Origin: Candidatus Brocadia sapporoensis
Lineage (GTDB): Bacteria; Planctomycetota; Brocadiia; Brocadiales; Brocadiaceae
Assembly (NCBI RefSeq): GCF_001753675.2
Contig: NZ_MJUW02000101.1
Span: 1 to 64,000, forward strand
Length of the DNA stretch: 64,000 nucleotides
Direction: 5' to 3'
The notes under the pieces are model-generated. The model ran no database searches. It worked only from the letters and a program-made list of their open reading frames with translations, and was not told where the DNA came from. Position 1 is the stretch's first letter. Each line of letters starts with the position of its first letter. Shown here in pieces: positions 18,422-27,759 of this stretch. The translations under genes were made by a program, and so were the position numbers.

Positions 18422-19079
18422 GGCCTGGGAATTACAAAAGGCGCTGCTTGAGGCAAGAATTTCTGATACGACAGGAGATTGTCTTATTTTGCTTCAACAT
18501 CCGCCCACCTTTACCTACGGACGTAGATACAAAGAAGACGACTTAATAGCAAACCGTGAATATTACGAGAATAATGGTTTCTCTATTTATAAAACTGATC
18601 GGGGTGGGTTAGCAACTTATCACGGTCCTGGTCAGGCAGTTGGTTATTCCATCATGAAAATGTCCACATACACAAATGATTACTATCAATATCTACGGAT
18701 GTTGGAAGATGTGATTATAAGAACATTGTCATGCTTTGGTATTGTTGCAGAACGGAATGAAGGATATACAGGAGTTTGGGTAAATAAGGCAAAGATTGGG
18801 TTTGTTGGTGTTCGGGTCGCATTGGGTTACACCATGCATGGATTTTCTCTTAACGTAAACAATGATTTAACGCCTTTCAATTTCATCACTCCCTGCGGAA
18901 TTCAAGGGGTGAGAATTACTTCTATCCAGGAATTGCTAAACGAAAGTATCAGCGTAAAAGAGGTTTATGATAAACTCGCAAATCTTTATTCAGATGTGTT
19001 TCAGGTACGATTGATACCTGTTGAGATGAAGACATTAATGCAAGGTATTGGCCTTGCAGGAAATTATGTGAGGGTATAA
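18372..19079 (+). CDS. lipB: Octanoyl-ACP:protein octanoyltransferase
   Basis: The 235-residue LipB moves octanoate from acyl carrier protein to the lipoyl lysine of E2. It shows RGGLATYHGPGQ, the conserved lysine in NKAKIGFVGVRV, the HGFSLNV segment and the catalytic cysteine in ITPCGI. The GGGAGGTTTTAGCTTATG context at 18355-18374 supplies a ribosome site inside the E2 gene, so the start at 18372 creates a 50-base out-of-frame overlap. It acts with LipA encoded two genes downstream. Confidence 0.93.
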   Translation: MIRSGLLLQLDTVEYGEAWELQKALLEARISDTTGDCLILLQHPPTFTYGRRYKEDDLIANREYYENNGFSIYKTDRGGLATYHGPGQAVGYSIMKMSTYTNDYYQYLRMLEDVIIRTLSCFGIVAERNEGYTGVWVNKAKIGFVGVRVALGYTMHGFSLNVNNDLTPFNFITPCGIQGVRITSIQELLNESISVKEVYDKLANLYSDVFQVRLIPVEMKTLMQGIGLAGNYVRV

Positions 19080-19091
19080 ATATCATTATTT

Positions 19092-19934
19092 ATGGATAAA
19101 CAGGAAATTACAAATAAAAAAAATGATAGTGATAGCATTCGTGAGGAAGGGATAAAAGCAGGAATCTTTGGCAGTATAAAAGACAGGGGGGAAGTCGATC
19201 AGGTAGTCCGTGATCGATTGATGGGAGGACCGCGCGGTCCTGAAAAGATAATATTTAAAGACGGAAGCGCTGTAATATTTAAGTGTGATGTCAGACGTTA
19301 CTGGAAGGCGCAAAATCCTGATACCCCGATTCGGGAAGCGATTGTTTATCAAATCGATAAAATTGTGGGGCTTGGAGCAGTGCCCAAGACGATGGTAATT
19401 GATGACATGATCGATAACGTACGATATGACGGTTCGGTCCAGGAGTGGATTAAAGGCGCTAAAGATGGCTACCAGATAGAAAGATTTACGTACGAAGAAA
19501 AAAAAATTTTTGAACAACTAAAGATTTTTGATTTCGTTATTGGAAATAGCGACAGGCACCTGGGAAATGTCTTGTTTACCGGTGACGATAAGTTACATGC
19601 TATAGATAATGGTGCATGCCTTATTATTGAAAAAGACGAGGATATTTTGTCATTTTCAGATTCAATAATACATTTCTTTAGCAGGCACGTTGTTCATGAT
19701 ATGCCTCATATTGTAGAATTTATAGAAAAGTTTTATTACAGTAAAGATATGATATTAAATTTGATAGATAAATACATACACGATAATACAGAACTGGCTA
19801 AGCTTATGGTGGAGTCAAGAATTAATTATCTGCATAATATGCTAAAGAGGGATAGACCGTTTTCCAGGAAATATAGGGAATGGAGAAAAGGGTTGCAAGA
19901 AGAAATACAAGATATACTCAAAAAAAGAAAGTAA
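19092..19934 (+). CDS. PI3/PI4-kinase-like (HipA-fold) protein in lipoate operon
   Basis: The 280-residue protein carries a reduced kinase core: KDGSAVIFKCDVRRYW with a probable ATP-binding lysine, the GSVQEW segment, the catalytic loop FVIGNSDRHLGNVL (D..H..N), and the metal-binding IDNG. This resembles the bacterial PI3/4-kinase-like family related to HipA and Fam20. It sits between lipB and lipA with gaps of 12 and 52 bases, so it is probably cotranscribed. Substrate and link to lipoylation are unknown. Residues 200-280 are helical and have no recognised domain. Confidence 0.75.
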   Translation: MDKQEITNKKNDSDSIREEGIKAGIFGSIKDRGEVDQVVRDRLMGGPRGPEKIIFKDGSAVIFKCDVRRYWKAQNPDTPIREAIVYQIDKIVGLGAVPKTMVIDDMIDNVRYDGSVQEWIKGAKDGYQIERFTYEEKKIFEQLKIFDFVIGNSDRHLGNVLFTGDDKLHAIDNGACLIIEKDEDILSFSDSIIHFFSRHVVHDMPHIVEFIEKFYYSKDMILNLIDKYIHDNTELAKLMVESRINYLHNMLKRDRPFSRKYREWRKGLQEEIQDILKKRK

Positions 19935-19986
19935 ATATCCGGCGCTTGTTATTTGATATTTATCATAATTTAGTATTAAAAGACAT

Positions 19987-20841
19987 ATGCGCCCAAACTG
20001 GTTAAGAATAAAGTTACCCAGTGGTAAAAATTTCAATGAGATACGAGGTATTTTACAGGAAAATCGGCTTCATACCGTTTGCGTGGAGGCAATGTGTCCG
20101 AATATCGGTGAATGCTTTGAACGACGAACCGTAACATTTTTGATGCTCGGCAATACCTGTACAAGATCGTGTGGATTTTGTGCTGTAAAGAAGGGAAGCC
20201 CTTCTGGAGTAGACAAGGAAGAGCCGCGTCGGATTGCGGAAGCTATACAGAAAATAGGGCTGGAATATGTAGTACTTACTTCAGTAACGAGAGACGACCT
20301 CCCCGATGGTGGTGCATCCATTTATGCCGAGGCAATCACTCTCATTCGGGAGTACATTAAAAACTGTAGAATCGAAGTATTAATACCTGATTTTTGCAAC
20401 TCACCAGACGCATTAGATATGGTAATTCATGCCAGACCCGACATCGTTAATCATAACATAGAAACGGTGCCCCGCCTTTATTCCCTCGTAAGGCCAATGG
20501 CCAACTATGGGTATTCATTAAAATTGTTGAAAGATATACGCAAGAAAAATCCCTCGTTAATAACAAAATCAGGATTTATGGTAGGGCTGGGTGAGACCTG
20601 GGACGAAATAATTGACGTCATGGGTGATATAAAGAATGCACAATGTGATATGCTTACGATTGGACAATATCTGAGCCCCCACAAAAATGCCCTGACGGTA
20701 CATCGTTATTATAAACCAGAAGAATTCGAAAGACTCCGGTTGGAAGGGGAAAGGATGGGATTCCATTCTATTGAATCAGGGCCGCTTGTACGGAGTTCCT
20801 ATCATGCGCACATGCAATCCTGCAAGATTTTGACCTCATAG
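19987..20841 (+). CDS. lipA: Lipoyl synthase
   Basis: LipA inserts two sulfurs into octanoyl-E2 using two 4Fe-4S clusters. All ligands are present: the auxiliary-cluster motif Cys32-x4-Cys37-x5-Cys43 and the radical SAM motif Cys58-x3-Cys62-x2-Cys65. The C-terminal RSSYHA holds the serine that also ligates the auxiliary cluster. The 284-residue length is typical. It is the last gene of the dehydrogenase-lipoate operon. Confidence 0.96.
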   Translation: MRPNWLRIKLPSGKNFNEIRGILQENRLHTVCVEAMCPNIGECFERRTVTFLMLGNTCTRSCGFCAVKKGSPSGVDKEEPRRIAEAIQKIGLEYVVLTSVTRDDLPDGGASIYAEAITLIREYIKNCRIEVLIPDFCNSPDALDMVIHARPDIVNHNIETVPRLYSLVRPMANYGYSLKLLKDIRKKNPSLITKSGFMVGLGETWDEIIDVMGDIKNAQCDMLTIGQYLSPHKNALTVHRYYKPEEFERLRLEGERMGFHSIESGPLVRSSYHAHMQSCKILTS

Positions 20842-20951
20842 ACAAATCGACATTTTAGATGTTTTTCGTCTTTAGTATTTTTATGGTTGGCCGATAATAC
20901 AAAAATATTATAACGTTTTTTAATCGGTGTCGGGGTTTTTAAATCAGGGAA

Positions 20952-21857
20952 ATGGCAGTGATGGCAGACGCAGATATACATAAAAGCTTATTGGATAGCT
21001 TGTCTGGGGGAATTTGTGCTATTGACAGGGACAGGGTAATCACTTACTGGAATAAAACTACGGAAACTCTTACCGGACACAAGAATTCTGATACCATGGG
21101 AAAGTGTTGCAGAGATGATATTTTGATGTATGTAGATGAGCAGGGGAGGGGTGTTTGTGAAAACGAATGTATGGCAACGGGAACAATGAATGACGGTAGC
21201 CCGCGGAGTATGGAAGTATATGCTCATCATAAAAAGGGTTATCGTGTGCCGGTCTTGGTTCGCATATTACCTCTGAAAAATATAGATGGGCAGATTATCG
21301 GTGCTATTGAGGAACTTCATGACAATTCTTCAAAGCTCGAGTATGTCCGCAAGATTGAAGAACTCGAGAAATGCGCCTTGCTTGACTCTCTCACCGGATT
21401 AGTGAAAAGACGCGGGTTGGAAATGAACTTGCGAACCATGTTTGATATTATGCATAGGTACGGCTGGTCATACGGGGTTTTTTTAGTTGATATCGATGGA
21501 TTAAAAAGGGTGAATGATTTGTATGGTTCTGAAATTGGGGATGCAGTAATAAAAATGGTGTCAAAGACGATTTTACATAGCGTAAGGGCGTCGGATATGG
21601 TAGGTCGGTGGGGGGGGGAAGAATTTATGGTAATCGCCATGAATGTTGCCGAGAATCATCTGTACACCATTGCAAATAAAATTCGTGTTCTTAATGAACA
21701 GTCAGGCTTTTTTGTGGGGTCTGATGCTATTCGCGTGACGGTATCCGTGTCGGCCACGGTTGCACAATCAAAAGATACAGTCGATTCTTTATTAAAAAGA
21801 ATAAACCACTTGATGCATCAGGCGAAGTCCTCCGGCAAGAATTGTGTGTCGGTATAA
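20952..21857 (+). CDS. PAS-GGDEF diguanylate cyclase
   Basis: The 301-residue soluble protein has a PAS domain (residues 10-125, SGGICAIDRDRVITYWN) and a GGDEF domain (140-300). The active-site motif is GGEEF at 221-225, compatible with c-di-GMP synthesis, and an RASD sequence at 212-215 five residues before it is a canonical product-inhibition I-site (RxxD). Cysteines in the PAS domain (Cys52, 53, 69, 73) could bind a cofactor. It likely feeds the c-di-GMP pool read by the two riboswitches in this window. Starts at 20952 or 20961 are both possible. Confidence 0.92.
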   Translation: MAVMADADIHKSLLDSLSGGICAIDRDRVITYWNKTTETLTGHKNSDTMGKCCRDDILMYVDEQGRGVCENECMATGTMNDGSPRSMEVYAHHKKGYRVPVLVRILPLKNIDGQIIGAIEELHDNSSKLEYVRKIEELEKCALLDSLTGLVKRRGLEMNLRTMFDIMHRYGWSYGVFLVDIDGLKRVNDLYGSEIGDAVIKMVSKTILHSVRASDMVGRWGGEEFMVIAMNVAENHLYTIANKIRVLNEQSGFFVGSDAIRVTVSVSATVAQSKDTVDSLLKRINHLMHQAKSSGKNCVSV

Positions 21858-21902
21858 AGATCGGCGCAATGTAAATCATAAGGCATGATAAATAATTACG
21901 TC

Positions 21903-22577
21903 TTACGGTAATATTTCTCTCGGGATGCTGATATCCGTTACAATAATTTCTCCTGTGTGTGTTGGCCCACTTTCCAGATAAAATCCTCTCTTATTTACCG
22001 CAAAGGTTACTGTTTTATATGCTTTTATTGCACTACCTAATATCTTGCCATCGTTGCAGTCAAGTCCCGAGGGTATATCCACCGATATAATGAGTTTGTT
22101 GAGCTTGTTAACACCATGAATAAGAGTTTTAAACGGTTCTCGCACCTCGCCGGAAAGTCCCGTTCCAAACAGTGCATCGATGATGATATCGCAATTATTC
22201 AATTCCTTCAAGACGCCGTTTACCGCGGTGGTATCAAGGGCTTCTCTGACAGGGATTCTCATATGAAGGAGTATTTGCAGGTTTGTGCCTGTATCTCCGT
22301 ACTTTAAAATATCGGAAATCTTTGCAACGAGAAAAACAGTTACAGGAATATTGTTATTGTAAAGATGCCGTGCTACAACAAACCCATCTCCACCGTTATT
22401 CCCTTTCCCACACAGGATTGCTACTCTCGTTTGCCGATGGGTATTTATCATTTTTAAGACCTCTTCGGCTACATTCCTTCCAGCGTTTTCCATAAGAATG
22501 ACGCCTGGAATTTTATATTCTTCAATAGCCTTCTTATCCAATTCCCGCATCTCTTCACGGGTTAAAGCTTTTTTCAT
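21903..22577 (-). CDS. nnrE: NAD(P)H-hydrate epimerase
   Basis: The 224-residue YjeF N-terminal domain protein interconverts the two epimers of damaged NAD(P)H-hydrate. Signatures are LMENAGRNVAEEV, GKGNNGGDGFVVARHL, DALFGTGLSGEVREP and SVDIPSGLDCNDG. The ADP-dependent dehydratase domain found fused in many bacteria is absent, so NnrD must be encoded elsewhere. It lies 49 bases after pyruvate kinase in the moeB-rhodanese-pyk-nnrE series on the minus strand. Confidence 0.92.
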   Translation of the reverse strand: MKKALTREEMRELDKKAIEEYKIPGVILMENAGRNVAEEVLKMINTHRQTRVAILCGKGNNGGDGFVVARHLYNNNIPVTVFLVAKISDILKYGDTGTNLQILLHMRIPVREALDTTAVNGVLKELNNCDIIIDALFGTGLSGEVREPFKTLIHGVNKLNKLIISVDIPSGLDCNDGKILGSAIKAYKTVTFAVNKRGFYLESGPTHTGEIIVTDISIPREILP

Positions 22578-22626
22578 AATAAAGGGGTGCTTCGGATTTG
22601 AGTTGAAAAGGATTTTTGGATTTGAT

Positions 22627-24045
22627 TTAGTAGACCCTCAGGAGGTTTGTGGAGCCCGGCTCCCAGACAGGGATCCCACCGGTAATAACGACCTTTTCTC
22701 CTTCATGAATGTAACCGGCCTCCTTCGCGGCTTCAATGCTCTTCTTCATCATGTCGTCGGTATTTTGTGTGAGTTCCGTAAGAATGGGGATAACTCCCCA
22801 TACCAAGGCAAGTCTTCTGTAAGTATGTAACGAGGGGGTAACGGCAAGAATAAGCTGTTTGGAACGATGCCTGGAAATAAAACGTGCCGTACTTCCTGTT
22901 CGTGTGGATGTTATAATGGCATTTATATTAAGGTTGTCAGCTACCTGGCAAGTCGCAATGCTTATAGCATTAGGTACCGCTGTTGGATCTTCTGGGGAAT
23001 GTACGGATTCAAAGTCTTTTTCTCGGATCAAATTTGGTTCGACTTCTCTGGCAATTTTCGATAGCATACGAATGGCCTGTACGGGGTAACGGCCTTTGGC
23101 AGTCTCTTCTGACAACATGACGGCGTCACTACCGTCAAAAATGGCATTGGCTACATCGGTAGTTTCTGCACGGGTAGGTCTGTAGTTGTTGACCATAGAT
23201 TCCAGCATTTGAGTGGCAGTAATAACAGGCTTACAATATCTGTTGGCGAGGTGTATGATCCGCTTTTGAACGAGGGGAATTTGCTCCAAAGGTATTTCTA
23301 CTCCTAAATCACCTCTGGCAACCATAATGGCATCTGCAGTTTTTATGATATCTTCAAGCCGACTGAGTGCTTCATGCTTTTCAATCTTGGCGATAACCGG
23401 TATGTCTTTATTTTTTTGCTGCAAAAGTTCCTTAAGCTGCAAGACGTCATCTGCATTTTTCACAAAAGACAGCGCTACGTAATCTACGTCATGCTCAATT
23501 CCAAAGTCGAGGTCTCCCTTGTCCTTTTCTGTAAGAGAAGGTATTGGCAGACTTCTTGTAGGTATGTTGATGCCCTTGTGGGCAGACAGCTCACCACCGA
23601 CAATGACCTGGCAGACAATATCCGTGTTGTCTTTATGAAGCACATTTAATTCAATCTCCCCATCACAAAGTAATATGGGATCACCTGCAAATACATAATC
23701 GGGTAAAAGTGGATAAGTAACGGACGCGATCTTTTCATTTCCTTTTATGACCTTGCTCGTTAAGGTAAATTGGTCACCAGCTTTTAAGATGACGGATTCT
23801 TTATAGAAGGTTTTTATTCTAATTTTCGGACCGGATAAATCCTGAATAATGGCAACAGGTTTTTTTAACCGTGTCGAAATAAGACGTATGTTTTTGATAT
23901 TTTGTTCATGGTCCAATAGGGTGCCGTGAGAAAAGTTCAAGCGGGCTACATTCATCCCTGCTGTTATCATCTCTTCTATCACATTGGGGGAATTGCAGGC
24001 AGGACCAATGGTACAAACGATCTTCGTCTTGGAAAGATTATTCAT
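22627..24045 (-). CDS. pyk: Pyruvate kinase
   Basis: The 472-residue glycolytic enzyme makes pyruvate and ATP from phosphoenolpyruvate. It has KIVCTIGPAC at the N terminus, the signature IAKIEKHEAL (catalytic Lys), MVARGDLGVEIP, TATQMLESM, SDAVMLSEETAKG and a C-terminal regulatory domain ending in GSTNLLRVY. Length is normal. It could supply pyruvate to the dehydrogenase complex encoded 4 kb away. Confidence 0.96.
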   Translation of the reverse strand: MNNLSKTKIVCTIGPACNSPNVIEEMITAGMNVARLNFSHGTLLDHEQNIKNIRLISTRLKKPVAIIQDLSGPKIRIKTFYKESVILKAGDQFTLTSKVIKGNEKIASVTYPLLPDYVFAGDPILLCDGEIELNVLHKDNTDIVCQVIVGGELSAHKGINIPTRSLPIPSLTEKDKGDLDFGIEHDVDYVALSFVKNADDVLQLKELLQQKNKDIPVIAKIEKHEALSRLEDIIKTADAIMVARGDLGVEIPLEQIPLVQKRIIHLANRYCKPVITATQMLESMVNNYRPTRAETTDVANAIFDGSDAVMLSEETAKGRYPVQAIRMLSKIAREVEPNLIREKDFESVHSPEDPTAVPNAISIATCQVADNLNINAIITSTRTGSTARFISRHRSKQLILAVTPSLHTYRRLALVWGVIPILTELTQNTDDMMKKSIEAAKEAGYIHEGEKVVITGGIPVWEPGSTNLLRVY

Positions 24046-24128
24046 GAATTAAATTTTGAGAAAGAGAGAACAGCACATCAGGTCTTCCATTTCTATCCAG
24101 CGATAATGTCCACAAACCGTTTATAAAA

Positions 24129-24587
24129 TTAGTAGGGTTTTTCAACAGGAAATCCTTCGGCTTTCCACTGATTAATGCCCCCCTCCATGTTATACAATTC
24201 TTTTAGCCCCTTGTCTTCCAGCATCCCGCATGCCTTAGCACTTCGCTTTCCCTTTGCACAATGAACAATCACGGTTTTATCTTTGGGTATCTTATTGACG
24301 TTTTGTTCGAGATCCTGGATTGGAATCAGATTCGCTCCCTTAATATGACATTCATTGTATTCCTCTTTTGTTCTCACATCAAGGATGAATACGTCATTTG
24401 ATATACCCATAATCTCCCTGGCCCGTTTTGCAGATATGTTCTTTACTGCAGCTCGTGTTTGCGCACATCCTTCCGCTGCATAGAGTTTTCCGGAGTTGTA
24501 GGTACCTGTTGCAGTATGTAAAAAGAAAATTATACCAGCAAACCATGTCAAAATGAGAATATCTGATGAATTTTGCGGTATACTCAT
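24129..24587 (-). CDS. Membrane-anchored or exported rhodanese
   Basis: The 152-residue protein has a hydrophobic N-terminal segment (residues 10-28), a signal anchor or signal peptide, and one rhodanese domain with FILDVRTKEEY and the active-site cysteine in VHCAKGKRS. Single-domain rhodaneses carry persulfide sulfur. Lying 60 bases after a MoeB/ThiF-type gene, it could belong to a sulfur-carrier pathway, but its exported location would then be unusual, so the link is uncertain. Confidence 0.85.
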   Translation of the reverse strand: MSIPQNSSDILILTWFAGIIFFLHTATGTYNSGKLYAAEGCAQTRAAVKNISAKRAREIMGISNDVFILDVRTKEEYNECHIKGANLIPIQDLEQNVNKIPKDKTVIVHCAKGKRSAKACGMLEDKGLKELYNMEGGINQWKAEGFPVEKPY

Positions 24588-24647
24588 CCCACCATCCCTT
24601 TCATTTTTTACTTAAAAATTGAGTTATTACGAAAATTCCGTTGTAAT

Positions 24648-25460
24648 CTATGAATTGCGAACCTGACAAAATTCCTCATAATCAATAAGTTCTCTGATCG
24701 TAGCCTTTTCGCTGCATACCGGGCAGGTAGGATTTTTGTGTATTTTGACCTTTTTAAAGTCCATTGCTAAGGAATCGTACATAAGCAACTTTCCTTTTAA
24801 AATCTCTCCCTTGCCCAAAATAAGTTTCACTGCCTCCGTTGCCTGAAGAGAGCCAACCACGCCGGGTAATACACCCAGGACTCCTGCTTCCTGGCACGAA
24901 GGTACCAGGCCAGGCGGGGGAGGGGTTTCATAAAGACATCGGTAACAGGGACCTTCAAATGGTATAATGGTTGTGACTTGCCCTTCAAACCTGAAGATAG
25001 AACCGTGTGACAGTGGTTTCTTGAGGAAGACACAGGCATCGTTCACAAGATATCTCGTAGGAAAATTATCTGCCCCATCAAGGATTACGTCATAGTCCTT
25101 GATAATTTGCAAAATATTCTCTGAATTTAAGCGTTCCGTATAAGGAATTACCTCCACGTCCGGATTTAATGCCTCCAGGGTCTCCTTGGCAGAGATCGCC
25201 TTGGAACGACCGACATCTTTGGTAGAGTGCAAGATTTGCCGTTGCAGATTAGAATGGTCAACACAATCACTGTCGGCAATACCAATCTTTCCTATGCCTG
25301 CTGCGGCAAGGTAAAATGCCGCAGGAGATCCCAGGCCTCCGGCACCCACCAAGAACACCTTTGCGTTGAGAAGCTTTTGCTGTCCCTTTCCACCTATCTC
25401 TGGAAGGATAATATGCCGTGAGTACCGTTTTATCTGTTCTTCTGTAAATGGTGATGACAT
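24648..25460 (-). CDS. moeB: MoeB/ThiF-family E1-like adenylyltransferase
   Basis: The 270-residue enzyme adenylates the C-terminal glycine of a ubiquitin-like sulfur carrier (MoaD or ThiS). It has VGAGGLGSPAAFYLAAAG (nucleotide binding), SNLQRQILH with the arginine finger, DGADNFPTRYLVND, and two zinc-binding CxxC pairs (CYRC and CPVC). Full length suggests activity. A diverged paralogue is at 37281-38306. The downstream rhodanese could be its sulfur donor. MoaD versus ThiS specificity cannot be read from sequence alone. Confidence 0.9.
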   Translation of the reverse strand: MSSPFTEEQIKRYSRHIILPEIGGKGQQKLLNAKVFLVGAGGLGSPAAFYLAAAGIGKIGIADSDCVDHSNLQRQILHSTKDVGRSKAISAKETLEALNPDVEVIPYTERLNSENILQIIKDYDVILDGADNFPTRYLVNDACVFLKKPLSHGSIFRFEGQVTTIIPFEGPCYRCLYETPPPPGLVPSCQEAGVLGVLPGVVGSLQATEAVKLILGKGEILKGKLLMYDSLAMDFKKVKIHKNPTCPVCSEKATIRELIDYEEFCQVRNS

Positions 25461-25578
25461 CGTATTTCCTTAGTAAGTTTGTATGTATTATACTTTTATA
25501 TCTGTATCAAATTTATTTTTGATGGTTCTTCTATGGCCAAACCCGGTAGCGGCAGTGGAGATATATTTAGGTCTCCGA

Positions 25579-25908
25579 TTAACAGTTCAATTTTATACCG
25601 ACAATATCATGTAGCTTAAAAAGAGACTGCCATGCCTTTTCCTTTGAGGTGGTGTTAGTCAATTGCATGAGATCTTTATGAAGTAAATATGCAACCGGTA
25701 TCTCTTTTACCACGCCCATTGCTTCAAACAAATTGTCATTATGTGCAATGATTACCGTGGAAGGGTCAAATGTGAGATTATCTCCTCCCCGGCTGATCGG
25801 AAGGGAATAATTTATGCGATGCTTTCCAACGAAAGTCGAAGTGCAAACGCCACTTCCTGTGGACAGTGCTTTTTTAAAAAATAGTCTTCGATCCTTGTTT
25901 ATCTTCAT
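25579..25908 (-). pseudogene. Truncated DUF362-like protein with twin-arginine-type leader
   Basis: The frame starts MKINKDRRLFFKKAL, a twin-arginine-like export signal, continues through STVIIAHNDNLFEAMG, and stops right after KLHDIVGIKLNC. In DUF362 family proteins (exported, often with Fe-S clusters) this segment, IVGIKVN, lies near the start of a domain of 250 or more residues. The rest is missing, and downstream bases in other frames give no continuation I can recognise. I interpret it as a 5' gene fragment. An alternative start lies at 25944. Confidence 0.5.
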
Positions 25909-26118
25909 AAAACTTATGATAAAAATAAACTGTGAAATTGTCAATCAAGTTATTTGTTTTGGAAACGTTGATTGTCAGGAAAAAACTTGGGTAATTTAAA
26001 ATACGCACTTGCAATAATATATATCTTTTGCTTTAATTGGCTGATGAGTATATAGAGAGGATTATAAAATACACGTTATCTCTGGATAAGCATGGTTTTT
26101 TGTAAATTGTTTTAAATA

Positions 26119-27759
26119 GTGATGAAGAGAACCTCCTTTCCCCGTCTGTTAATTTCCCTCTTGCCTGCCGCGTTTCTTGGGTGTACCACCGTAAAGTATT
26201 ATCCTGGTAATTTTGTTGAATCACTCCAGCATCCTACAAAATTCCCTGAAGTCTTTTCGGCTAACGTACAAAACATTGAAGAAGTTGCGAGTAAGAACCC
26301 TCTTGGTAAAGATGAAGATGTAAAGATCACAAATGTGGGCGAAAACAAAAATTCAAGCATGCATCTCATTCAGGTTCGTGAAAATGGAGAATTCCAACCT
26401 CATTACCACAAGCGGCATGATGAGGTTATCTATGTGAAAAAAGGAAGCGGAATTGCCACACTTGATGGAACGAGATATCTGATAAAATCTGGTTCCATCT
26501 TGCAAATTCCTAGCAGAACGGTACATAAATTTATTAATACGGGTGGTGAACCATTTATGGCGGTTTCCATCTTTTCTCCGCCGTTTGACGGAAGAGATGA
26601 AAAATTTATCAAGGAAAAGAGGGTGGTGGCTCGTGGCGGGAAAGAGGAAAAAAGGCTCGCGATAAAAAAATCGGAAAAGCCCTCTGAACAAAATCAGGCA
26701 TCATCAGGAGAAACAGTTGCTGAAGAAGAAACCCAAAGTGCGGTAGCCAAATCGCAGAAAGTTGCAGAGAACTTACAAGAAGAATCTCTTTCTGAAGAAA
26801 TGAATTCCCCGATGGAAAAACCTCCCGAACTTCCTAAAAAAATCTCATCTTCAGAAAGGAAAAAGAAACAAAAGGGGACAATAATTTCTGAGACGTCTTC
26901 GGTAAATATTAACGACTTGCATGAAAAACTAACCAAATTATTGCAACTTAAAGAAGAAGGAACAATCTCCGCTGATGAATATGAGGAAAAAAAAGATGCC
27001 CTTATACGAGGTGGTGAGATTGGTGCGCTTCCAGAAACAAAAGGCTATACAAAAAAGAAAATTTCATTCGAAGACGCAGATGTTTTACAAGAGTCTGAGA
27101 AGCCCAGGATTACGGGTAAAGAGTTCTCTGATAAGGCGGCAAACAGAATGTCCGGTTTGTTTGATGAAAAGGAAGCAGATGTACATAAATATTCCGCTCA
27201 AGAACTACCATCAGAAGACAATCTCAAGTTTTTGGAAGAAGCGAAGCAAGAGAGTTTAGTTGCTGGAGAGGATTTTGGAAACAAGGTAAAAGAGCTGGCC
27301 GATGCCATGAAAACGAAATCAGCGCCAGTGACGTCTAAAAGTATCTCCGTAGATGAACGGGTAGCAGAACTAAAAGAGCTATATGATCAGGAACTTATAA
27401 CAAAAGAAGATTATCAGCATAAACTGAAAGAAATTACTTCTTTGCAAACGGGGGATAGTTCATTAACGATTCCTTCGCATGAGAAGGGATCTGATTTGTC
27501 ATTATCTGATACGGTAACAGAAAGCGAAAAAGTAAAAGATCTTAAAGAACTGTATGACCAGGGGCTTATTACAGAAGACGATTATAATTTCAAACTCAAA
27601 GAACTTATCGGTGATGAAAAGAAGATCCAGTCATCAGATATTTCCTCTGAAAAAGAAACCGAAAACGACAAACTTGCGGAATTAAAGGAACTGAAGAAAG
27701 AAGGAGTTATTTCAGAGGAAGACTATGAGTTTAAAAAGTCGCAATTAATGGGTAAATAG
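26119..27759 (+). CDS. Lipoprotein with cupin domain and repeated SHOCT motifs
   Basis: The 546-residue protein begins with a lipoprotein signal (LPAAFLGC, Cys at about residue 22), then a cupin domain (about 60-150; PHYHKRHDEVIYV metal ligands and RTVHKF). A long charged, low-complexity linker follows, with four copies of a SHOCT-type short helical motif at about 265-296, 412-441, 469-498 and 516-546 (pattern LKELYDQGLIT-EDYxxKLKEL). SHOCT motifs usually occur singly. Start is GTG at 26119 or ATG at 26122. The protein is probably exported and oligomeric or protein-binding. Function unknown. Confidence 0.8.
   Translation: MMKRTSFPRLLISLLPAAFLGCTTVKYYPGNFVESLQHPTKFPEVFSANVQNIEEVASKNPLGKDEDVKITNVGENKNSSMHLIQVRENGEFQPHYHKRHDEVIYVKKGSGIATLDGTRYLIKSGSILQIPSRTVHKFINTGGEPFMAVSIFSPPFDGRDEKFIKEKRVVARGGKEEKRLAIKKSEKPSEQNQASSGETVAEEETQSAVAKSQKVAENLQEESLSEEMNSPMEKPPELPKKISSSERKKKQKGTIISETSSVNINDLHEKLTKLLQLKEEGTISADEYEEKKDALIRGGEIGALPETKGYTKKKISFEDADVLQESEKPRITGKEFSDKAANRMSGLFDEKEADVHKYSAQELPSEDNLKFLEEAKQESLVAGEDFGNKVKELADAMKTKSAPVTSKSISVDERVAELKELYDQELITKEDYQHKLKEITSLQTGDSSLTIPSHEKGSDLSLSDTVTESEKVKDLKELYDQGLITEDDYNFKLKELIGDEKKIQSSDISSEKETENDKLAELKELKKEGVISEEDYEFKKSQLMGK

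Noticed and set aside
19086-19517. 143-codon minus-strand frame opposite the kinase-like gene
   Set aside because: Antisense to a gene with clear kinase motifs; no ribosome binding site.
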